Source: Butyrivibrio sp. AC2005 (GTDB lineage Bacteria; Bacillota; Clostridia; Lachnospirales; Lachnospiraceae). From it: a DNA stretch of 64,000 bases. The translations under genes were made by a program, and so were the position numbers. The notes below the pieces were generated by a model. The model ran no database searches. It had not been told where the DNA came from and was given only the letters and a program-made list of their open reading frames with translations. The stretch is from assembly GCF_000424145.1 (NCBI RefSeq), contig NZ_AUJI01000009.1:124001-188000 (forward strand), given 5' to 3'. This document shows positions 18,705 through 28,590 of this stretch, piece by piece (positions within the stretch are counted from its first letter, which is position 1; each line of letters begins with the position of its first letter).

Positions 18705-19949
18705 ATGAAAAATACAATAAAACAAGTTTTCCATTCCGGAAAGTTCCTGTTTGGATTTGTAATCTTTATGTTCATACTGCTTACAGTACTCATTTATCCT
18801 ATTTTTGTAACAGCTGATCCGTTGCAGATGATAGGACAGGGTAACTTCTTCAAACCGGGGACATATGTATCTGTAGAAGAGTCAGCACTTGAGAAAACCT
18901 ATACATTGCAGATTCCCAAGCAGTTTTCAAAGCTTGAGATGGTACTCGATGTAGACACAAGAGCAAGTATTCAGGATTTCCTTATTAAGCAGGCAGGTGT
19001 TGCTGAGTCAGAAATCGATGTAACAGATGCTGAAGGACTTGTAGCACTTTGGAAAGCAAATTACGATCCCAATACAAAGTATAAGGGACTTACAACAGCT
19101 AAGAGAAAAGCACTTAGAAGATTAGATGGCCAGATTACAGCAGCTATGAAGGATTCAGGTGTTATCATTGCTGAAAAGGATGAAGAGGGTACTCTTCAGC
19201 AGAGTAAGGTTATTAAGGATACAGACTATATAAACATTAAGGACGTAACAACAAAGACCTTCCTCTTAGGAACTGATAACTTCGGTCGTGATGTGCTCAC
19301 AGAGCTTGTTGCAGCTACAAAGTCTTCCTTAAAGATCGGTCTTCTTGCAGGACTTATCGCAACAGCAATTGGTCTTTTACTTGGACTTATTGCAGGATAC
19401 ATGGGTGGACTTGCTGATAACATCATTATTTTCATCACAAACCTGTTTACAGTTATTCCTTCCTTCGTAATCCTGATCCTCATTTCTTACTCTGTAGGAG
19501 ATAAGGCAAGAGGTATTGCAATGGTTGGTATAATCATCGGTATTACATCGTGGCCATGGACAACACGTTCCGTTCGTTCACAGGTAATATCACTTAGAAA
19601 CCGTGATCACGTTAACCTGTCAAAATTGTCAGGTCACAGCATGTTCAGGATCATCTTCACAGATATCCTTCCTTACATCGCTTCTTATGTTGTAATGGCT
19701 ATGATTCTTCAGATTTCATCAGGAATCCTTGCAGAAGCACAGCTCTCAATGATAGGACTTGGACCTGCAACAACAAAGACAGCTACCCTGGGACTTATGA
19801 TGCAGTGGGCAATGCAGTATTCAGCACACTTAAATGGTTCCTGGTGGGCATACTTCCCGGTAGTAATTTTGATAGCGCTGATTTCATTCTCACTTAACCT
19901 TATGAACACAGGAATGGATCAGGTATTCAACCCGCAGCTTCGTGATTAA
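18705..19949 (+). CDS. OppC/DppC-type ABC permease with an enlarged extracytoplasmic domain
   Basis: Second permease subunit, 414 aa, against ~280-320 for typical OppC. One N-terminal helix (residues ~13-35) is followed by an unusually long hydrophilic region to ~residue 180 before the family block [17 protein letters not shown] and five further helices. The EAA loop is [23 protein letters not shown]. The extra ~100 residues face outward and include charged helices; their role is unknown, perhaps docking the equally enlarged binding protein. GGAGG precedes ATG 18705. Confidence 0.88.
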   Translation: MKNTIKQVFHSGKFLFGFVIFMFILLTVLIYPIFVTADPLQMIGQGNFFKPGTYVSVEESALEKTYTLQIPKQFSKLEMVLDVDTRASIQDFLIKQAGVAESEIDVTDAEGLVALWKANYDPNTKYKGLTTAKRKALRRLDGQITAAMKDSGVIIAEKDEEGTLQQSKVIKDTDYINIKDVTTKTFLLGTDNFGRDVLTELVAATKSSLKIGLLAGLIATAIGLLLGLIAGYMGGLADNIIIFITNLFTVIPSFVILILISYSVGDKARGIAMVGIIIGITSWPWTTRSVRSQVISLRNRDHVNLSKLSGHSMFRIIFTDILPYIASYVVMAMILQISSGILAEAQLSMIGLGPATTKTATLGLMMQWAMQYSAHLNGSWWAYFPVVILIALISFSLNLMNTGMDQVFNPQLRD

Positions 19950-19968
19950 TGGAAAGGAAAGGTTAGTT

Positions 19969-21012
19969 ATGGGAAAAGTAATGCTTGAGGTAAGAGACCT
20001 CAAAACTAAATATATAACCAGATTCCATGAGGATGTGTATGCGGTTGATGGTGTTTCCCTTAAGGTAGAAGAAGGAAAATCACTTGGTATTGCCGGAGAG
20101 TCCGGATGTGGTAAATCAACACTTGCACTTTCACTTATGGGTTACTATTTTGCTCCCCTTCATTATATTAGTGGAGATATCATAGTTGACGGTCAGACAA
20201 TTTCAAATATGAAGCCCGATGATGTACGTAGAAAGATTCTCGGTAACGAGATCGCTTACATCCCTCAGGCAGCTATGAATGCGCTGAATCCTACTCAGAA
20301 GATTATCCGTTTCGTTGAGGACGTTATTCATGCTCACGGAATAAAGATGACTAAAAAAGAAATTTACGATATGGCAAGGGAACGCTTTGCTGAGCTTGGA
20401 CTTCCTGAGGATGTACTTGAAAAGCACGCTGTAGAGCTCTCAGGTGGTATGAAACAGCGTACCGTTATTGCAATATCTACAATCCTTTCACCTAAGGTAC
20501 TTATTGCAGATGAGCCTTCATCAGCTCTTGATGTTACATCTCAGAAGATGGTTATCAGAATGATGAGACAGCTTATGGAAAAGGGCTATATCAAGTCCAT
20601 GATTTTCATCACACATGAGCTTCCACTTCTCTATAATGTAACAGATGATATCGCAGTAATGTACGCAGGACAGTTTGTAGAGCTTGGAACAGCGAAGGAA
20701 ATGGTATTTGATCCGGTGCATCCATATGCTAAGGGCCTTATGGGATCCATCATCGTTCCTGAGGAAGGTATGAAAGCACATGATCTGACAGCACTGCCCG
20801 GAACACCTCCGAACCTCAAGAATCCTCCGAAGGGATGCAGATTTGCACCCAGATGTAAATATGCGGTTCCTACATGTACCGCTATGGCACCTGATGCCAA
20901 GGAATTTGAGAATGGCAGATGTTACCGCTGTCTGATGTCAGTAAGAAAGCTTAGGGAGGTATACGCTAATGGCAACGAATCAAAACCAGAGCCAGAAACA
21001 GAATTCGACTGA
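19969..21012 (+). CDS. OppD/DppD-type ABC transporter ATPase
   Basis: ATP-binding subunit, 347 aa. Walker A is [10 protein letters not shown], signature LSGGMKQR, Walker [13 protein letters not shown], followed by the H-loop ITHE. The C-terminus has the oligopeptide-type extension with [14 protein letters not shown], the Cys cluster that binds an iron-sulphur cluster or metal in some DppD proteins. ATG 19969 follows AAAGG; an upstream in-frame GTG overlapping the permease gene is less likely. Its 3' end overlaps the next gene by 44 nt, a sign of tight coupling. Confidence 0.9.
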   Translation: MGKVMLEVRDLKTKYITRFHEDVYAVDGVSLKVEEGKSLGIAGESGCGKSTLALSLMGYYFAPLHYISGDIIVDGQTISNMKPDDVRRKILGNEIAYIPQAAMNALNPTQKIIRFVEDVIHAHGIKMTKKEIYDMARERFAELGLPEDVLEKHAVELSGGMKQRTVIAISTILSPKVLIADEPSSALDVTSQKMVIRMMRQLMEKGYIKSMIFITHELPLLYNVTDDIAVMYAGQFVELGTAKEMVFDPVHPYAKGLMGSIIVPEEGMKAHDLTALPGTPPNLKNPPKGCRFAPRCKYAVPTCTAMAPDAKEFENGRCYRCLMSVRKLREVYANGNESKPEPETEFD

Positions 21013-21835
21013 TACAAATAAACCGGCTCCGAAGCCTTGCCTCTCAGGGCGAGGACTTACAAAGATATTCGGAGTAGGTAAAACTCAGAAAGTAGCTGTT
21101 GATCACGTTGATTTTGACTTTAATGAGGGCGAGATTGTTTCAATAGTTGGTGAGTCAGGAAGTGGAAAGACAACTCTTTCAAAGATGCTTCTTGGTCTTA
21201 TCAGCACAACAGAAGGATCAATTGATTATCAGGGAAAACCCCGTGATATAAGCACAAACGCTAAGAAGAAGGAATACTGGAAAAATATCCAGCCCATCTT
21301 CCAGGATCCTTTCTCATCCTACAACATCTTCTATAAGATTGATGCGGTATTGGATGACTGCCTGAACATGAGAGGATTTAAGAATCTTCCTGAGGAGCAG
21401 AAGATACAGATGAAGACAGAGGCCTGCAGCTTTGTTAACCTTAAGTATGCAGAGCTTACAAACAAGTATCCTTTCGAGCTCTCCGGTGGACAGATGCAGA
21501 GACTTATGATTGCCCGCATCTTCCTCTTAAAGCCGAAGATTCTTATGGCCGACGAGCCTACATCCATGATCGATGCATGCTCAAGAGCAACAATCCTTGA
21601 TATGCTCTTAAAGCTTCGTGATGAGATCAATATGACAATCATTTTCATCACACATGATATCGGTCTTGCTTATTACATTTCCGATAAGGTTTATATCATG
21701 GAGCATGGTAAATTTGTTGAGTCAGGTACTGCAGAGGAGGTTATTATCAATCCGCAGGCTGATTACACAAAGAGACTTATCAGTGATGTACCTAAGATCT
21801 ATGAGAAGTGGGATCTTGATACAGTAGTAAGCTGA
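20969..21835 (+). CDS. OppF/DppF-type ABC transporter ATPase
   Basis: Partner ATPase, 288 aa. After a Gln/Asn-rich start it carries Walker [11 protein letters not shown], signature LSGGQMQR, Walker [13 protein letters not shown] and H-loop ITHD. It forms a heterodimer with the preceding ATPase in this transporter class. GGGAGG lies 9 nt before ATG 20969, inside the upstream gene. It lacks the usual C-terminal Cys-containing extension, ending soon after [13 protein letters not shown]. Last gene of the operon. Confidence 0.9.
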   Translation: MATNQNQSQKQNSTDTNKPAPKPCLSGRGLTKIFGVGKTQKVAVDHVDFDFNEGEIVSIVGESGSGKTTLSKMLLGLISTTEGSIDYQGKPRDISTNAKKKEYWKNIQPIFQDPFSSYNIFYKIDAVLDDCLNMRGFKNLPEEQKIQMKTEACSFVNLKYAELTNKYPFELSGGQMQRLMIARIFLLKPKILMADEPTSMIDACSRATILDMLLKLRDEINMTIIFITHDIGLAYYISDKVYIMEHGKFVESGTAEEVIINPQADYTKRLISDVPKIYEKWDLDTVVS

Positions 21836-21878
21836 TAAAAATAGCTTTAGCCTAACTTTAATAGATTAGTTGTATGAG

Positions 21879-21910
21879 CAAATCCCTCGCCATGGACGGC
21901 GGGGGATTTG
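21879..21910 (+). terminator. hairpin after the Opp operon
   Basis: CAAATCCCTCGCC (21879-21891) pairs with GGCGGGGGATTTG (21898-21910), a 13-bp stem with one G-U pair and a 6-nt loop. No U-tract follows, so termination is likely but not certain. Confidence 0.55.
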
Positions 21911-22023
21911 GCATGTAGGGAGAATATATATATTAACGCGTTAATACACTAAAATTTTATGTAGATTTTTCCTTGTAAAATGGCGTATAATGCGCTTTAG
22001 AAAGATTAAATAAAGGAGGACTT

Positions 22024-23010
22024 ATGAGCACTAGAATCGGTATTATAGGATATGGTAATCTGGGTAAGGGTGTTGAGCTTGCAGTAAAGGAAGCTCCTGA
22101 CATGGAGCTTGTAGCTGTTTTCACAAGAAGAGACCCTTCCACACTGACAATAAAGACTCAGGGAATTCCCGTTGTGTCTGTTAATGAAGTAGAAGACTGG
22201 AAAGATAAGGTAGATGTAATGATTCTCTGCGGAGGAAGCGCTACAGATCTTCCGGTTCAGACTCCTCAGTATGCTAAGCTGTTCAATGTTGTAGACAGTT
22301 TTGATACACATGCAAGAATTCCGGAGCACTTTGCAAATGTTGATGCCGCTGCTAAGGAAGCAGGTAAAGTTGCTGTTATTTCATGCGGATGGGATCCCGG
22401 AATGTTCTCACTTGCAAGAGTTTATTCAAATGCTATTCTTCCTGACGGAAACGATTATACTTTCTGGGGAAAGGGTGTATCACAGGGACATTCAGATGCA
22501 ATCAGAAGAATTGATGGCGTAAAGAATGCCAAACAGTATACTATCCCTGTAGAAAGTGCTCTTGAAGCAGTCAGAAGCGGCAAGAATCCTGAACTCACAA
22601 CACGCGACAAGCACACAAGAGAGTGCTTTGTTGTTCTTGAGGAAGGCGCTGATGCAGCAAGGGTTGAGAAGGAAATTAAGGAGATGCCCAACTATTTTGC
22701 TGATTATGACACAACAGTTCACTTCATCAGTGAAGAAGAGCTTCTTAAGAACCACAGTGGAATGGCACACGGCGGTTTTGTTTTCAGAACAGGCAAGACA
22801 GGTGCTGACAAGGAGCACAATCATGTTATAGAGTACAGCTTAAAGCTTGATTCCAATCCGGAATTTACTACAAGTGTCCTTGTGGCTGCAGCAAGAGCAG
22901 CTGTACGCATGAATAAGGAGGGACAGACAGGTTGTAAGACCATGCTTGATATTCCTCCGGCATATCTTTCAGATAAGAGCGGCGAGGAATTAAGAGCACA
23001 CCTGCTGTAA
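22024..23010 (+). CDS. ddh: meso-diaminopimelate D-dehydrogenase
   Basis: NADPH-dependent enzyme, 328 aa, that makes meso-diaminopimelate from tetrahydrodipicolinate in one step, feeding lysine and peptidoglycan. The N-terminal Rossmann motif is GIIGYGNLGKGVELAV, then AVFTRRDP, LCGGSATDLP, VDSFDTHARIPEHF and SCGWDPGMFSLARVY; these match the Ddh family along the full expected length of ~325 aa. AAAGGAGG lies 5-6 nt before ATG, and TATAAT is seen at about 21991. It is monocistronic, ended by a strong terminator. Confidence 0.95.
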   Translation: MSTRIGIIGYGNLGKGVELAVKEAPDMELVAVFTRRDPSTLTIKTQGIPVVSVNEVEDWKDKVDVMILCGGSATDLPVQTPQYAKLFNVVDSFDTHARIPEHFANVDAAAKEAGKVAVISCGWDPGMFSLARVYSNAILPDGNDYTFWGKGVSQGHSDAIRRIDGVKNAKQYTIPVESALEAVRSGKNPELTTRDKHTRECFVVLEEGADAARVEKEIKEMPNYFADYDTTVHFISEEELLKNHSGMAHGGFVFRTGKTGADKEHNHVIEYSLKLDSNPEFTTSVLVAAARAAVRMNKEGQTGCKTMLDIPPAYLSDKSGEELRAHLL

Positions 23011-23025
23011 TATATGCTGATAGTA

Positions 23026-23085
23026 ATCCCATGTAATGTGTATCATAAAATATTATGATACGCAGAACGTGGGATTTTTCTTTTG
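23026..23085 (+). terminator. strong terminator after ddh
   Basis: Nested stems: ATCCCATGT with ACGTGGGAT (23026-23034, 23067-23075) and GTGTATCATAA with TTATGATACGC (23038-23048, 23053-23063), followed by TTTTTCTTTT. Confidence 0.9.
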
Positions 23086-23163
23086 CAATTGCCTGGTTTA
23101 AGGCATACTATAATAATATAAAAAGGAGTTGCATCAGCATAATTTACGTATGGGGGAAAACTT

Positions 23164-24153
23164 ATGCCAAAGGGAACAAATCAGAAATTAAAACTCTATT
23201 ATCTTGCAAAAATACTGCTGGAAGAGACTGATGATACACACGGACTTACTATGCCGGATTTGTTGCAGGAGCTTGAGGCGTATGGAATTACGGCAGACAG
23301 GAAGAGCATTTATACAGATATTGATGCTCTAAACGAGATAGGTCTTGATGTTATTGGCGAGAAGAGTGGTAAATATTTTGTTTACCATATTGCAAGCAGA
23401 AGGTTTGAGCTTGCAGAATTAAAGCTCCTTGTAGATGCGATTCAATCCTTCAAATTTATTACAGAGAAGAAATCTAACGCTCTTATTAAGAAGCTTACTA
23501 CACTTGCAAGTTCCTATGAGGCTGCACAGCTTGAGAGACAGCTGGCTGTTCAGGGACGCGTAAAGACAATGAATGAGAGTATCTACTATACTGTGGACGA
23601 GATTCACAGTGCAATATCCGATAATAAGAAAATCAGTTTTAAGTACATGAACTGGGACACAAATAAGAAGCTGGTTCCGAGAAAAAATGAACCCTATATC
23701 ATTAGTCCCTGGAAGCTTACCTGGAATGATGAAAATTACTATCTCATTGCTTATGATGCTGTGGCAGATAAGATCAAGCAGTACAGAGTAGATAAGATGG
23801 ATAAACTGACAATTCTTGACGAGAAGAGAGAGGGAAAAGAGCACTTTAAAGCCTTTGACCTGGCAGCATACACAAACAGGGCTTTTGGAATGTTTGGCGG
23901 AGATGGAACGATGGTCACTCTTTCTGTCAGGGATGAGATGATAGGTATTCTGATTGACAGATTCGGAAAAGATATTTCAGTGAAGCCATCCAAGAAAAAA
24001 GGATGGTCAGATGTCAGGGTCGAAGTGGCTGTAAGTGACCAGTTTTTTGGCTGGATCTTCGGACTTGGAACAAATGTGAAAATCACTGCTCCGGCTTCTG
24101 TAGTAAAAGCGTACAAGGAAGAGATAGATAATCTCTTAGAATTCTACAAATAA
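23164..24153 (+). CDS. WYL-domain transcriptional regulator
   Basis: DNA-binding regulator, 329 aa. Residues ~10-75 form a DeoR/HTH_11-like winged helix (GLTMPDLLQELEAYGI, DRKSIYTDIDALNEIG). The WYL domain follows (ISFKYMNWDTNKK, then EPYIISPWKLTWNDENYYLIAYD) and a C-terminal WCX-type extension. WYL domains bind small ligands or nucleic acid. GGGGGA precedes ATG. No target is adjacent apart from the SulP gene downstream, from which it is separated by a terminator-like inverted repeat holding the next promoter, so regulation of that gene cannot be claimed. Confidence 0.85.
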   Translation: MPKGTNQKLKLYYLAKILLEETDDTHGLTMPDLLQELEAYGITADRKSIYTDIDALNEIGLDVIGEKSGKYFVYHIASRRFELAELKLLVDAIQSFKFITEKKSNALIKKLTTLASSYEAAQLERQLAVQGRVKTMNESIYYTVDEIHSAISDNKKISFKYMNWDTNKKLVPRKNEPYIISPWKLTWNDENYYLIAYDAVADKIKQYRVDKMDKLTILDEKREGKEHFKAFDLAAYTNRAFGMFGGDGTMVTLSVRDEMIGILIDRFGKDISVKPSKKKGWSDVRVEVAVSDQFFGWIFGLGTNVKITAPASVVKAYKEEIDNLLEFYK

Positions 24154-24159
24154 AATATG

Positions 24160-24231
24160 CTCCCATTTATGAAACTGTGCTATAATTTGTCTGTTTTTTG
24201 TTAACGTTTCATTAAATGGGAGATTTTTATT
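24160..24231 (+). promoter_or_regulatory. inverted repeat with an extended -10 promoter in its loop and a ribosome site in its 3' arm
   Basis: CTCCCATTTATGAAAC (24160-24175) pairs with GTTTCATTAAATGGGAG (24206-24222, one bulged T), followed by ATTTTTATT. TGCTATAAT (24178-24186), an extended -10, lies in the 30-nt loop, and GGGAG of the 3' arm is the ribosome site for ATG 24232. Read-through RNA would fold, end and hide the site; RNA from the internal promoter would lack the 5' arm. Confidence 0.65.
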
Positions 24232-25893
24232 ATGAAAAAGGACAAAATAAAGCCGATGCTTTTTTCCGTGATGAAGAAGTACACGGCGAAACAGTTTACT
24301 ACTGATGTTATTTCCGGAATAATAGTTGCAATCATTGCGCTTCCGCTTTCGATAGCGCTTGCACTTGCATCGGGTGTAGGACCTGAGGAAGGTCTTTACA
24401 CTGCAATTGTTGCAGGTTTTATCATTTCATTTTTAGGTGGAAGCCGAGTTCAGATCGCAGGTCCCACAGCCGCTTTTGCAACAATTGTCGCAGGTATAGT
24501 TGCTACTAACGGAATGGAAGGACTTATGATGGCAACAATTATTGCCGGAATTCTTCTTATTCTGATGGGACTTCTAAGACTTGGTTCGCTTATCAAGTTT
24601 ATCCCCTATACCATCACAACAGGTTTTACAGCGGGTATCGCTGTGACAATTCTTATAGGACAGATCAAGGATTTCTTAGGACTTACATATCCCAAGGGAA
24701 CAGTTACGATTGAGACAACGGAAAAAGTGGAGGCTATAGTTAAGAACATAGCAACCATCAATTATCAGGCACTTATCGTTGGTGTTGTCTGTCTTGCGGT
24801 TCTTATTATATGGCCTAAGTTCTTTGAGAAGATACCTGCTTCACTTATTGCCGTAATCGTAGGTATCCTTATGGTAAAGGTTCTTGGAATGAAGGTTAAT
24901 ACCATAGGTGATCTTTATACTATTAACGGTGGACTTCCTAAATTCCATGCACCGGTATTTAGCTGGAAGCTCGTAAGAGAATCATTTTCAAACGGATTCA
25001 CAATCGCGATCCTTGCTGCTATCGAGTCACTTCTTTCTGCAGTTGTTGCCGATGGTATGATCGGTTCACATCACAGATCAAATATGGAGCTTATTGCACA
25101 GGGATGCGGTAACATCGGATCAGTTTTATTTGGCGGTATCCCCGCGACAGGAGCGATTGCAAGAACAGCTGCAAACATCAAGAACGGTGGTAGAACACCC
25201 ATAGCAGGTATCGTTCATTCAATTGTTCTTTGCCTTGTACTTGTTGTGCTTATGCCGTATGCAGCACTTATCCCCATGCCGACCATTGCAGCAATCCTTT
25301 TCCAGGTTGCTTACAATATGTGCCAGTGGAGACCCTTTACACACCTTTGTAAAACTGCACCTAAGAGTGACATAATCGTACTCGTAACCACTTTTGTTCT
25401 TACAGTTGTATTTGACCTTGTGGTTGCTATCGAGGTTGGTATGGTTCTCGCATGCCTCCTTTTCATGAAGAGAATGAGCGAGGAGACATCAGTTCGCGGC
25501 TGGACTTATGTTGATCCCGATGATGAGGAACTTGAAAAACATGATCCCGACAGCATTGACCTTAAGGTTGTGCCTAAGCATGTTCGTGTATATGAGATCA
25601 ATGGTCCCATGTTCTTTGGTGATGCAGATGCCCTTGCAGATATTACAACCAAGGAATTCACTAAGTGTCTTGTTATAAGAATGAGAAGTGTTCCGGCTCT
25701 TGATGCTACCGCAATGAGAGCTCTTGAGATGCTCTATGATGATTGCAAAAAGAGAGGAGTAAGACTTATCTTTTCACATGTTAACGAGCAGCCCATGAGA
25801 ACCATGGAGAAGGACGGCTTTGTTGAGAAGGTAGGAAGAGATAATTTTGCAGCTCATATCGATGAAGCTCTTGAGAAGGCTGCTTCATATTAA
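24232..25893 (+). CDS. SulP family anion transporter with STAS domain
   Basis: Membrane carrier for sulfate, bicarbonate or related anions, 553 aa. Its start carries the SulP signature (DVISGIIVAIIALPLSIALALASG, VGPEEGLYT), followed by ~10-12 helices and GSRVQIAGPTAAF. The cytoplasmic STAS domain occupies the last ~115 residues (VYEINGPMFFGDADAL, VPALDATAMRALEMLYDDCKKRG). Both parts are complete. The ion cannot be read from sequence. The ribosome site lies in the 3' arm of the inverted repeat described at 24160-24231, suggesting insulation from the upstream WYL gene. Confidence 0.9.
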   Translation: MKKDKIKPMLFSVMKKYTAKQFTTDVISGIIVAIIALPLSIALALASGVGPEEGLYTAIVAGFIISFLGGSRVQIAGPTAAFATIVAGIVATNGMEGLMMATIIAGILLILMGLLRLGSLIKFIPYTITTGFTAGIAVTILIGQIKDFLGLTYPKGTVTIETTEKVEAIVKNIATINYQALIVGVVCLAVLIIWPKFFEKIPASLIAVIVGILMVKVLGMKVNTIGDLYTINGGLPKFHAPVFSWKLVRESFSNGFTIAILAAIESLLSAVVADGMIGSHHRSNMELIAQGCGNIGSVLFGGIPATGAIARTAANIKNGGRTPIAGIVHSIVLCLVLVVLMPYAALIPMPTIAAILFQVAYNMCQWRPFTHLCKTAPKSDIIVLVTTFVLTVVFDLVVAIEVGMVLACLLFMKRMSEETSVRGWTYVDPDDEELEKHDPDSIDLKVVPKHVRVYEINGPMFFGDADALADITTKEFTKCLVIRMRSVPALDATAMRALEMLYDDCKKRGVRLIFSHVNEQPMRTMEKDGFVEKVGRDNFAAHIDEALEKAASY

Positions 25894-25940
25894 AAATAAG
25901 AAGTAATTATTTTCATGCATTCAGGTGCTTAAGGAAAATC

Positions 25941-25964
25941 ATAACCCCCCGGGGGGCTTATAAT
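25941..25964 (+). promoter_or_regulatory. C6G6 palindrome abutting a TATAAT box, candidate metal-repressor operator
   Basis: Six C followed by six G (25945-25956), flanked by ATAA and CTTAT, gives an extended dyad in AT-rich surroundings. TATAAT begins at 25959, so the dyad fills the -10/-35 spacer. A/T-flanked C-tract/G-tract dyads are typical operators of CsoR/RcnR/CstR-family repressors. The match is by form only; no such regulator gene is in the window. Confidence 0.45.
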
Positions 25965-25982
25965 AAATTCTTGTTTGTACTA

Positions 25983-26023
25983 AACTTCTATTCGTGACTA
26001 ATAATCATGAATAGGAGTTTTTT
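25983..26023 (+). promoter_or_regulatory. terminator-like leader hairpin containing the ribosome site
   Basis: AACTTCTATTCGTGA (25983-25997) pairs with TCATGAATAGGAGTT (26005-26019), overlapping a run of six T. AGGAG (26013-26017) inside the 3' arm is the only ribosome site for ATG 26027. With the promoter upstream, every transcript would carry the hairpin, giving a way to attenuate or mask translation. Confidence 0.6.
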
Positions 26024-26026
26024 ATT

Positions 26027-27670
26027 ATGAAGAAAAAAGTTTTATCAATTTTACTTACCGCAGTGCTTGCGCTTAGTGCAGTAGGCTGTGGAGGTAATAC
26101 AAATACCGGAAGCACAAATGAAAGTACAGAAAGTACTGAAGCAAGTGCTGATCAGACTGATGCGGGTGATAAGAATGAAGCAGAAGGAGATCAGACAGAG
26201 GCAGACGCTAAGGATGCGGCAGCAGAAGGAACAACTTCTTCTGACGGGACAAAGATACTTAAGACAGCAGCATCATTTGCATATCCAAGTCTTGATGTGC
26301 ATAAGGAATACTATGGATGGTACACTTCAATTTATGGTATTTCCGAGGCACTTTTTAAGATGAATGAGAATATGGAAGCAGCACCATGCCTTGCGGGGGA
26401 TGCTACAGTTGAAGGCAGAGTATGGACAATTACACTAAATGATGGAGTTGCTTTTTCAAACGGAACACCTCTTACTGCTGAGATGGTAATTAAGAATCTT
26501 CAGAGAGTTGCGGAAGTGAATGAGCGCTTTGCTTATCTTGCTGACTTTGACATGACAGCTGTGGATGACAAAACAGTTACTATTGATACAAAGGAAGTTT
26601 ATCCTACTCTTCGTAACGAGCTGGCAAGCCCTGAGCTTGGAATGATTGACCTCGATGCGACAACAGATTTTGATAACAATCCTATCTGCACAGGTCCTTT
26701 CGTGATCGCAAAATTCCAGCCTGAGGGTGATGTGGAAGTTACAAAGAACGAGAATTACTGGGGCGGAGATGTAAAGCTTGACGGTGCAGTATTCTACTAC
26801 ATGCAGGAGGACGACCCGAAGCTTCTTGCGATGCAGAGTGGTGAGATTGACTGCTATAACAGCGTATCTTCTGCAGCACTTGCAGTATATGAGCAGGAGC
26901 CTGAAAATTACAACGTGGTATCCATTCCCGGAGCAAGACTTCAGTTCTATATCCTTAATGAGAACACTCTTGATGATGCTGTAAGAGAAGCAATTAACCT
27001 CACTGTTGATAAGGACAAGATTGCTGAATACTTATCAGGAACAGTATCACCTGCAGTGGGACCTTTCAGTACCAGTGCTGAGTATGGTAAGGTTACAGTG
27101 CCTGCAGTAGATACAGACAAGGCAAAGGAGATTCTTGAGGCTGATGGTTATACACTTGGAAGTGATGGCATCTATGAAAAGGATGGACAAAAGCTTTCCA
27201 TAAATATTAAGTATTATGCTGCAAGATCACTCGATACAATTGCACTTCTTATCCAGGAACAGCTTAAAGCTATAGGAATTGATTCAGTACTTGGAGTAGA
27301 GGAAGATCCCGATTCTACTTACATTGCAAACAGTGACTTTGACCTTGCACTTTATTGTATGATCGCTGATAAGTCAGGTGATCCGCTTTATTTCATCGAG
27401 TCAACTCTTAAGGAAGGCTCATATTACGACTGCGGCGGATTCGACGATGCTCACTGTGAGGAGCTTATTGAGCAGCTTAAATATGAGACAGATACTGCAA
27501 AGAGGGCAGAGCTTGCAAATGAGATAGTTCAGATTGCAATTGATGACAATGCTTTTGGATATGTCGGACTTTTCAATAACACAACAGTTCTTCGTCCCGG
27601 CGTATCAGGTTTTGCAGAGGATATTCCATTTGATTTCTATGGAATAGATGCGGAGACAGATATTAAATGA
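26027..27670 (+). CDS. NikA/CntA-like ABC substrate-binding lipoprotein
   Basis: Family-5 binding protein, 547 aa. The signal peptide ends LSAVGC, then an acidic Thr/Glu/Asp linker. The fold includes YYGWYTSIYGISEALFKMN, GVAFSNGTPLTAEMVIKNLQR, NPICTGPFVIAKF and NENYWGG. This pattern resembles nickel or metallophore binding proteins (NikA/CntA) more than general OppA, with ALFKMNENMEAAPCLA and the short length. Ligand assignment by eye is tentative. Its stop overlaps the permease start by 4 nt (ATGA). It heads a five-gene importer operon followed by two methyltransferases. Confidence 0.78.
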   Translation: MKKKVLSILLTAVLALSAVGCGGNTNTGSTNESTESTEASADQTDAGDKNEAEGDQTEADAKDAAAEGTTSSDGTKILKTAASFAYPSLDVHKEYYGWYTSIYGISEALFKMNENMEAAPCLAGDATVEGRVWTITLNDGVAFSNGTPLTAEMVIKNLQRVAEVNERFAYLADFDMTAVDDKTVTIDTKEVYPTLRNELASPELGMIDLDATTDFDNNPICTGPFVIAKFQPEGDVEVTKNENYWGGDVKLDGAVFYYMQEDDPKLLAMQSGEIDCYNSVSSAALAVYEQEPENYNVVSIPGARLQFYILNENTLDDAVREAINLTVDKDKIAEYLSGTVSPAVGPFSTSAEYGKVTVPAVDTDKAKEILEADGYTLGSDGIYEKDGQKLSINIKYYAARSLDTIALLIQEQLKAIGIDSVLGVEEDPDSTYIANSDFDLALYCMIADKSGDPLYFIESTLKEGSYYDCGGFDDAHCEELIEQLKYETDTAKRAELANEIVQIAIDDNAFGYVGLFNNTTVLRPGVSGFAEDIPFDFYGIDAETDIK

Positions 27671-28590
27671 TAAAAAAGGCAATTAAGAAAATTGTCAGTT
27701 TAATAGTAATCCTGATGATTTTGAGCTTTTTTGTATTTGCACTTCTTTATATAGCGCCGGGTGATCCGGCTGAAAAAAGGCTGACCTCGCAAGGGGTCGC
27801 CGTCACAAAGGAAGTGCTGGATGCAGAGCGCGAAAGACTCGGTCTTTTAAAGCCATTCCTCGTTAGATACGGGGAGTGGCTTGTCCGCGTTATCAGAGGA
27901 GATTTTGGAGTTTCCTTTAAGGATGATATGCCTGTTGCACCAAAGCTGTGGGCAGGGCTTAGGAATACGACTATTCTTGCTATGACAAGCCTGATATTAT
28001 CGCTTCTGATTTCATTTCCACTTGCAGTGCTTTCTGCAATTAAGAAAAATGGCATAGCAGACAATATCATCAGACTGTTTTCCTTTATAGGAAATTCAAT
28101 TCCCAACTTCCTGATATCTGTTTTGCTCATGTACTTTTTATGCATAAAAATGAAGCTGTTCCCCGTAATCGCAAGCGAGAATCTTCAGGGGCTGTTTATG
28201 CCTGTGGTATCTCTCTCGATACCAATGACAGGAAGATTTATAAGGCAGATGCGCACAGAGTTTCTTATCCAGTTGAAAGAGGATTACGTCGTAGGAATGT
28301 GGGGACGAGGGGTAAAAGGTCGATATATTGTGCTGAATATTCTAAGGAATTCCATCGGACATATTTCCACAGTTATTGCGCTGCAGATTGGAACACTCAT
28401 GGGCGGAAGTGTTGTAATTGAGACAATTTTCAGGTGGCCCGGCATAGGAAAGCTTGTGATGGATTCAATTACCGCAAGAGATTACCCTGTGATAATGGGA
28501 TTCGTAATAGTAATGGGAACAATCTATGTGGTGATAAATCAGGTTTCAGACATTTTAGGGCACTTAATGGATCCAAGGACAAATATATGA
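27667..28590 (+). CDS. NikB/DppB-type ABC permease
   Basis: Inner-membrane permease, 307 aa: IKKIVSLIVILMILSFFVFALLYIAPGDPA at the N-terminus, GDFGVSFKDD, and EAA loop YVVGMWGRGVKGRYIVLNILRNS. Size and order are normal for nickel/peptide importers. Starts on the ATGA overlap with the binding-protein gene and itself ends on an ATGA overlap with the next permease, so the block is translationally coupled. Confidence 0.88.
   Translation: MIKKAIKKIVSLIVILMILSFFVFALLYIAPGDPAEKRLTSQGVAVTKEVLDAERERLGLLKPFLVRYGEWLVRVIRGDFGVSFKDDMPVAPKLWAGLRNTTILAMTSLILSLLISFPLAVLSAIKKNGIADNIIRLFSFIGNSIPNFLISVLLMYFLCIKMKLFPVIASENLQGLFMPVVSLSIPMTGRFIRQMRTEFLIQLKEDYVVGMWGRGVKGRYIVLNILRNSIGHISTVIALQIGTLMGGSVVIETIFRWPGIGKLVMDSITARDYPVIMGFVIVMGTIYVVINQVSDILGHLMDPRTNI

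Noticed and set aside
28434..28586. 51-codon N-terminal extension of the NikC-type permease
   Set aside because: It lies within the NikB-type gene in another frame and reads as a Cys/Arg/Asn-rich shadow; the ATGA overlap at 28587 is a clear start.
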